From Natrialbaceae archaeon AArc-T1-2 (GTDB lineage: Archaea > Halobacteriota > Halobacteria > Halobacteriales > Natrialbaceae): DNA of 64,000 bases. Below the pieces are notes generated by a model, which was not told the DNA's origin, searched no databases, and worked only from the letters and a program-made list of their open reading frames with translations. The stretch covers positions 2,418,001 to 2,482,000 of the forward strand of contig NZ_CP127174.1 of NCBI RefSeq assembly GCF_030273315.1. The letters are read 5' to 3'. The translations under genes and the position numbers were made by a program. Shown piece by piece: positions 60,287 through 64,000 of this stretch; the first letter of the stretch is position 1; every line of letters starts with the position of its first letter.

Positions 60287-60390
60287 TCCACTTCCCACTT
60301 CGATTCATTCCCGCCGGTCAGAAAGCGACGACCCACGCACTCGACTCAATTCAATTCACTTCCGCGTGGTTCACTTCCGACTCACTTCCC
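60287..60390 (+). repeat. CACTTCC short repeats ahead of the replication operon
   Basis: Copies of (T/C)CACTTCC are seen at about 60288-60295, 60356-60363, 60371-60378 and 60382-60389; the last three are spaced 11-15 bp, near one helix turn. The helical spacing suggests cooperative protein binding, for example by a Rep protein controlling its operon. Confidence 0.5.
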
Positions 60391-60435
60391 GGGTCGTCGC
60401 CGGTTCCGTACACAAGCGAACATCGGTGAACCACG

Positions 60436-60690
60436 ATGGAAAACCCAAACACAACAGACACGAACGGAGACAAGCCCGCCCGAATCACTTTCGATAACGG
60501 CGAGACGACAGAGACGATCGACGCAGCGCACCACTTTGTGAACAAGGATCGGTGCGTGTGCATCTACGAGTTCGCGCGCGAAACGGGGATCGATCTGCGA
60601 ATCCCGCTCGAATCTGTGTACAGCATCGACACGCGCGGTAGTGTAGTCGAGAAAATTTGTAGTTCTGGTTGCAACGGGGGTGAGCGGTAA
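60436..60690 (+). CDS. 84-residue hypothetical element protein
   Basis: The protein starts MENPNTTDTNGDKPARITFD and has ETTETIDAAHHFVNKDRCVC and IYEFARETGIDLRIPLESVY, with a Cys-rich tail SSGCNGGER. Its stop overlaps the next start by one base (TAATG). It is in an operon with the zinc-ribbon protein and the helicase. No family recognised. Confidence 0.6.
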   Translation: MENPNTTDTNGDKPARITFDNGETTETIDAAHHFVNKDRCVCIYEFARETGIDLRIPLESVYSIDTRGSVVEKICSSGCNGGER

Positions 60691-60953
60691 TGGCGACGAA
60701 CGACGAGACCCCACGCGAAATGCAGCAGGAAGACGTCTTCCGTGCGATTTGTCCAGTTTGCGAGTCGCACGACGTTTACACTCGACCCTTCGAGCACGTG
60801 TGTTGGTGTCGTGGATGCGGTGAGCAGGCGGATGAAGTGACGTGCGCGTTAGCGTGGGAATCCAAGTATCTGAGCGAAGAGGAGCAGGAACAGCGCGAGC
60901 AGGATCGATACCGCTACGACATGGTTTTCAGCGCACCGCGAGGTGAGCGATAG
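60690..60953 (+). CDS. 87-residue zinc-ribbon element protein
   Basis: The protein has one zinc ribbon, AICPVCESHDVYTRPFEHVC with CWCRGCGEQADEVTC, and a charged C-terminal helix (YLSEEEQEQREQDRYRYDMV). It starts within the preceding stop and the helicase ATG follows its stop directly. It could be a DNA-binding or partner protein of the helicase. Confidence 0.65.
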   Translation: MATNDETPREMQQEDVFRAICPVCESHDVYTRPFEHVCWCRGCGEQADEVTCALAWESKYLSEEEQEQREQDRYRYDMVFSAPRGER

Positions 60954-63785
60954 ATGGCGAACGACGACGGTGACGAGTGGGCGGATGAGCGGTTCGGCGA
61001 CGCGGGCGGTGCGAGCGGTGACGACGAGCGCATGGAGGGTCGACACGTCCCTGACGGGGACGACGAGTACGAACAATTCGATCTTGGACTCGGTGAGAGC
61101 GACGATGAAAGCGATGGGAGTGTCGAGTACGACGCCGATCAATTCTTCGCCGAGAGCGATGAGAGCGATGAGAGTGACGTTTTAGAGGCGGAGTACGGCG
61201 CGGAAGATCTCACTCTCGAAGAAGTGTTCGCCAAGATCGAGCGCGACGGTGTCGACGCGGTCTCGATCGAGACGCGCGAAGAGATCGTGCAGGCGCACGA
61301 GGAATCGACTCTCGACGTGTTAGGCGAGGTCGGTGCGGTGCACCCCTCGAATCTCGAAGTGTACAGGTGGTACGAGGTGCTTGAGCAGTACAAGGCGATC
61401 GAAGCCACTCCGGGCACCCCGAAGCGCCCAGCTAGAGAGTTGGCGGTGAAGACGCTTGAGTACGAGTACGAGTGGATGTGTATTAGCGACCGGTCGAAGC
61501 CCGGGAAGTACGACTTGTGGACGTACGACGCGGAAACCGGGTGGTCGAACGACGGGTCGAGCGTGATCCGTGAAGTGATGTCTGAGGAGTTGGACGGTCA
61601 CGCGACTGAATCTGAGTGCAATCACGTTGAGCACTTAATCGCTAACAGGCACAAGGTGCACAGTGACGAGTTAGACGCTGGCAACATTGACGAGACGTTA
61701 ATCCCGCTCGAAGACGGCGTTCTCGTGCTCGAATCCCTGGATTTAGACGATGACGGTCGGATTGATCCAGGGACCGCGGAAATCAAGCCTCACGACCCTG
61801 AGCACCGCTTCACGTACAGACTTAACGCCGCGTGGAATCCGGACTCTGCGAAACTCGAAAGAGTAGACGCATTCCTCGAAAATCTCACGTCGGACGCGAC
61901 AGGCGAGCGAGACGAGGACTTGATTTGGGAATGGTTCGGTCACACCCTTACCCCAGAGTACGAACCGAAAGGATTCTTCATTCTGCACGGGAACGGGAAT
62001 AACGGGAAAAGCCTGTTATTCGAACTGTTAATCCAGGTTCTCGGTGAGGAGAACACGTCAGGAACTCCGCTCTCGAAAATCGTTGATAACCGGTTCTCGT
62101 CGTCAAGAGTCGTTGATCGAATGGCGAATATCGCGCCGGACATCGCCGGAACGATCATTTCGGACATTAGCGATTTGAAAGCGCACACTGGTAACGACAA
62201 GGTCGAAGTTGAGCCGAAGGGGAAGCCCGCGTACGACGCGTACAACAGCGCTACGATGTTGTTCGGGGCGAATGAGCCGCCCGCGTTCGTTGAACAGTCG
62301 GACGCGGTGAAAGACAGGTTGTATCACGTTGAGTTACCGTACCGTTTCGTCTCGGATCCGGACCCGGATGATCCGGCGCAGAAACAGGCTAAGTCACGTT
62401 CAGAGTTACTCGATGAGCTCACGTCGGACGGTGCGCTCGCAGCAGTACTGTACCGAATGGTTGAGGGTGCACGGCGCATCCAAGTGCACGGGGATTTCAG
62501 CGACGATCGAACGCCGGACGAGCGGATGGAATCGTACGAGGAGGAAGCCGATCCGATCGCGTCGCTGGCGCGTTTCGCGTTCGAGAATGACCCGAGTGCC
62601 GCGGTTGCGCTCGACGACATCAAAACCTTGTACGATAAGCTGGCCCCGCAGCGTGGTTGGCCGCAGAAGGATAAGAAAACGATCGGTAAAGGACTCGGTC
62701 GGTTAACGAGCTTAACGTTCTCGACCGGTCACTACTTGCGTTCGTGGGGTTCTGAAGACGGTGACCGCCCGCACGTGTACAAAGGAATCAGATTCACCGG
62801 GGACGCTGTCGACACACTCGGTGAGGACACGACTCACGCGGACAGGTACCGTGAGCAGTTAGGACTCACTGACGAGTCGGGTGACGACGAGTCGAGTGAC
62901 CCGGTGACGCCGCTCAACGAGTTAGAACCGGGACGGTTCGACCTTCGAGGAACGATCGATAACGTGCGTGACGAGCCGGTGCCGTGGTTGGACGATCAAG
63001 GAGTTGTGCGTGACGAGACTGACTCGTACAGGTACGAGATCGTTGAGAGTCGAGAGTTCGCGGACGCGGGCGAAGGAGCGGAAGTGCTTGTCAAGGACGC
63101 TATCGTCACGTCGGATGAAGCCGATCTTAAGATCCAAGTCGTTGCCGGGTTGACGGAAGTGCTCGTCATCGATACGGGTGACCGGGACGATGATCAGCGC
63201 CGAGTAGACGAAACCCCAGCCAATCCTGAAGAGCTTGAACCGGAATCGAGTGAAGGAGACGAAGCGGTACCAGTGCCGGAAGACGCCCTCGAAACCGTGA
63301 CTGACGAGATCGAAGGTGTGAGTGACAAGACGGGTGACTGGGAAATAACGACTGTCGAAATCGAAGGCCCTGGGAAACTCGACATGTGGTACGTCGATCA
63401 CCGTGACGTAGCGCACGATCGTGAGAGAGGACCGTACAAGGTTCACGCGCACGAGAACGGTTGGACTTGGATGTACGTCGGTGAGATGGAAATGTTCTCC
63501 CGTGCTGAGGATCGACTCGACGAATTAGTCCCTGTTGAAGAGCACATCGAACAGACAGAGACACCGGAAGCCCCGCCTCAAAGTCAGCGGAAAACAAGCA
63601 TCTACCACCGGGTTAGAAAGGTAGATGAGTCGCAGGAAGATGAAGGCGCGGACGTGTCGACAGTCGTTGCTATTGAAGCCGGGAATCTCTGTTTACACCC
63701 TTCGACAGTACAGCGAGATATTGAGTCGATGATTGAATCCGGTCGTCTCACCGAAGTCGCCGAAGGGCGGGTGATGCAATCTTGA
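60954..63785 (+). CDS. SF3-type replication helicase (D5/P4-primase-like)
   Basis: The 943-residue protein has an acidic start (1-70), a D5_N-like region (about 150-320: DLWTYDAETGWSNDGSSVIR, IPLEDGVLVLESLDLDDDGR) and an SF3 ATPase. The ATPase has Walker A ILHGNGNNGKSLLFELLI (about 343-360), Walker B near DIAGTIISDISDLKAHTG and motif C NSATMLFGANEPPAF. The stretch about 655-745 (GRFDLRGTIDNVRDEPVPWL) may be an OB-fold. The last 70 residues form a winged-helix-like end (STVVAIEAGNLCLHPSTVQR). No primase catalytic motif is obvious. It probably unwinds and initiates replication of the element. The stop overlaps the next start. Confidence 0.85.
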   Translation: MANDDGDEWADERFGDAGGASGDDERMEGRHVPDGDDEYEQFDLGLGESDDESDGSVEYDADQFFAESDESDESDVLEAEYGAEDLTLEEVFAKIERDGVDAVSIETREEIVQAHEESTLDVLGEVGAVHPSNLEVYRWYEVLEQYKAIEATPGTPKRPARELAVKTLEYEYEWMCISDRSKPGKYDLWTYDAETGWSNDGSSVIREVMSEELDGHATESECNHVEHLIANRHKVHSDELDAGNIDETLIPLEDGVLVLESLDLDDDGRIDPGTAEIKPHDPEHRFTYRLNAAWNPDSAKLERVDAFLENLTSDATGERDEDLIWEWFGHTLTPEYEPKGFFILHGNGNNGKSLLFELLIQVLGEENTSGTPLSKIVDNRFSSSRVVDRMANIAPDIAGTIISDISDLKAHTGNDKVEVEPKGKPAYDAYNSATMLFGANEPPAFVEQSDAVKDRLYHVELPYRFVSDPDPDDPAQKQAKSRSELLDELTSDGALAAVLYRMVEGARRIQVHGDFSDDRTPDERMESYEEEADPIASLARFAFENDPSAAVALDDIKTLYDKLAPQRGWPQKDKKTIGKGLGRLTSLTFSTGHYLRSWGSEDGDRPHVYKGIRFTGDAVDTLGEDTTHADRYREQLGLTDESGDDESSDPVTPLNELEPGRFDLRGTIDNVRDEPVPWLDDQGVVRDETDSYRYEIVESREFADAGEGAEVLVKDAIVTSDEADLKIQVVAGLTEVLVIDTGDRDDDQRRVDETPANPEELEPESSEGDEAVPVPEDALETVTDEIEGVSDKTGDWEITTVEIEGPGKLDMWYVDHRDVAHDRERGPYKVHAHENGWTWMYVGEMEMFSRAEDRLDELVPVEEHIEQTETPEAPPQSQRKTSIYHRVRKVDESQEDEGADVSTVVAIEAGNLCLHPSTVQRDIESMIESGRLTEVAEGRVMQS

Positions 63786-64000
63786 GCCGAGCGCAACGGG
63801 TCAAGTCGCGCTCAAAGTCGGCGAAGCTACGCCCGTACAAAGCTGATTTACTCGCAAATCTCCCGCGCCCTGAGTACCGGTGGCGGTGGTCTGAGTGCGA
63901 TTTGTCGCCTCGAATCCTTAATTGGCTTCGAGACCGCGGGCACGTCGAGCAGGTTCGGCGAGGTTGGTGGCGGACAACCGGAGAGATAGCCGAGTACGTC
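63782..64000 (+). CDS. Winged-helix-like element protein, 5' part
   Basis: A TTG start overlaps the helicase stop (TTGA at 63782-63785), and the frame stays open to the edge (73 codons). It reads SRAQRVKSRSKSAKLRPYKA, then WRWSECDLSPRILNWLRDRG and WWRTTGEIAEYV. This looks like a basic N-terminus followed by a winged-helix DNA-binding domain. The rest lies beyond the edge. Confidence 0.6.
   Translation, partial: MSRAQRVKSRSKSAKLRPYKADLLANLPRPEYRWRWSECDLSPRILNWLRDRGHVEQVRRGWWRTTGEIAEYV

Larger units (their letters stand above)
58056..64000. mobile_element. Integrated plasmid or virus at tRNA-Val, left part
   Basis: DNA composition changes at the tRNA: lower GC, more A/T codon endings, long AT-rich non-coding parts, and no CTCGAG (which is dense elsewhere). 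The genes encode a replication helicase, small zinc proteins, a SAP-like/zinc-ribbon protein and a winged-helix-like protein, all co-oriented, with no chromosomal function. An integrase and the duplicated tRNA 3' end are not in the window, so it extends right. Plasmid versus virus cannot be decided without structural genes. Confidence 0.75.

Noticed and set aside
1-64000. CRISPR array
   Set aside because: No regularly spaced direct repeats of CRISPR length. The short repeats at 59.5-60.4 kb are too few and too irregularly spaced.
58056-64000. Right attachment site (second copy of the tRNA-Val 3' end)
   Set aside because: I looked for a repeat of the T-arm and acceptor sequence and saw none, so the right end must lie beyond the window.

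Overview
The window is 64 kb of a halophilic archaeal chromosome. The evidence is high GC with CTCGAG-rich codon pairs, very acidic proteins, Tat-type lipoprotein signals, many one-domain zinc-ribbon microproteins, HTH_10 (Bat-type) regulators, an archaeal RPA operon, archaeal P0/P1 stalk genes and HMG-CoA reductase. A Natrialbales-like genus is plausible, but that is inference.

Layout. 1-1.1 kb: the 5' part of a TnpB-only IS200/IS605-type element with hairpin-rich flanking DNA, next to a small membrane-protein gene that has lost its start. 1.1-9.7 kb: RNA-ligase-partner PIN protein, EF-1 beta with a zinc-finger microprotein, a flavoprotein, a Tat lipoprotein, a lone TctA-type permease, the L1-P0-P1 ribosomal operon with a structured leader, a UbiA prenyltransferase and a degenerate proteasome-beta-like protein. 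9.7-22.8 kb: aminotransferase, ArsA-type ATPase, HMG-CoA reductase, a possible MITE, amidohydrolase, rhodanese, the NAD biosynthesis genes nadA-nadB/nadC, KptA and a cold-shock protein. 22.9-32.4 kb: a signalling block with a five-PAS Bat regulator, a histidine kinase, a receiver-only regulator, a receiver-Bat regulator and two DUF7344 winged-helix proteins. 32.5-45.9 kb: small conserved proteins including a MoaD/SAMP-like protein, an SPW-repeat membrane protein, a hydrolase, an aldehyde ferredoxin oxidoreductase, a LOV-domain Bat regulator, pabB-pabA-pabC and aroE. 46-52.5 kb: a complete peptide-type ABC importer operon. 52.6-57.5 kb: the rpa-rpap-phosphoesterase operon, a cupin, a zinc ribbon and a PduO-type cobalamin adenosyltransferase.

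At 57,981 lies tRNA-Val(CAC). Everything after it (58,056 to the right edge) looks like an integrated plasmid or virus. Genes there are closely packed on the + strand around a 1.1-kb AT-rich, repeat-rich non-coding core. They encode a 943-residue SF3 helicase replication protein, zinc-ribbon proteins, a double SAP-like/double zinc-ribbon protein and a winged-helix-like protein cut by the window edge. I found no CTCGAG in this 5.9-kb stretch, although the site is abundant in the rest of the window; the element writes Leu-Glu as CTCGAA. The non-coding core has inverted GGGTGGYTA iterons around an AT-rich stretch, three sites with C5AC4/G-run palindromes (one a tandem pair), and other short repeats. 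I read it as a candidate replication origin and control region. This element is the most likely novel system in the window. Its integrase and right attachment site are not visible and probably lie beyond the edge.
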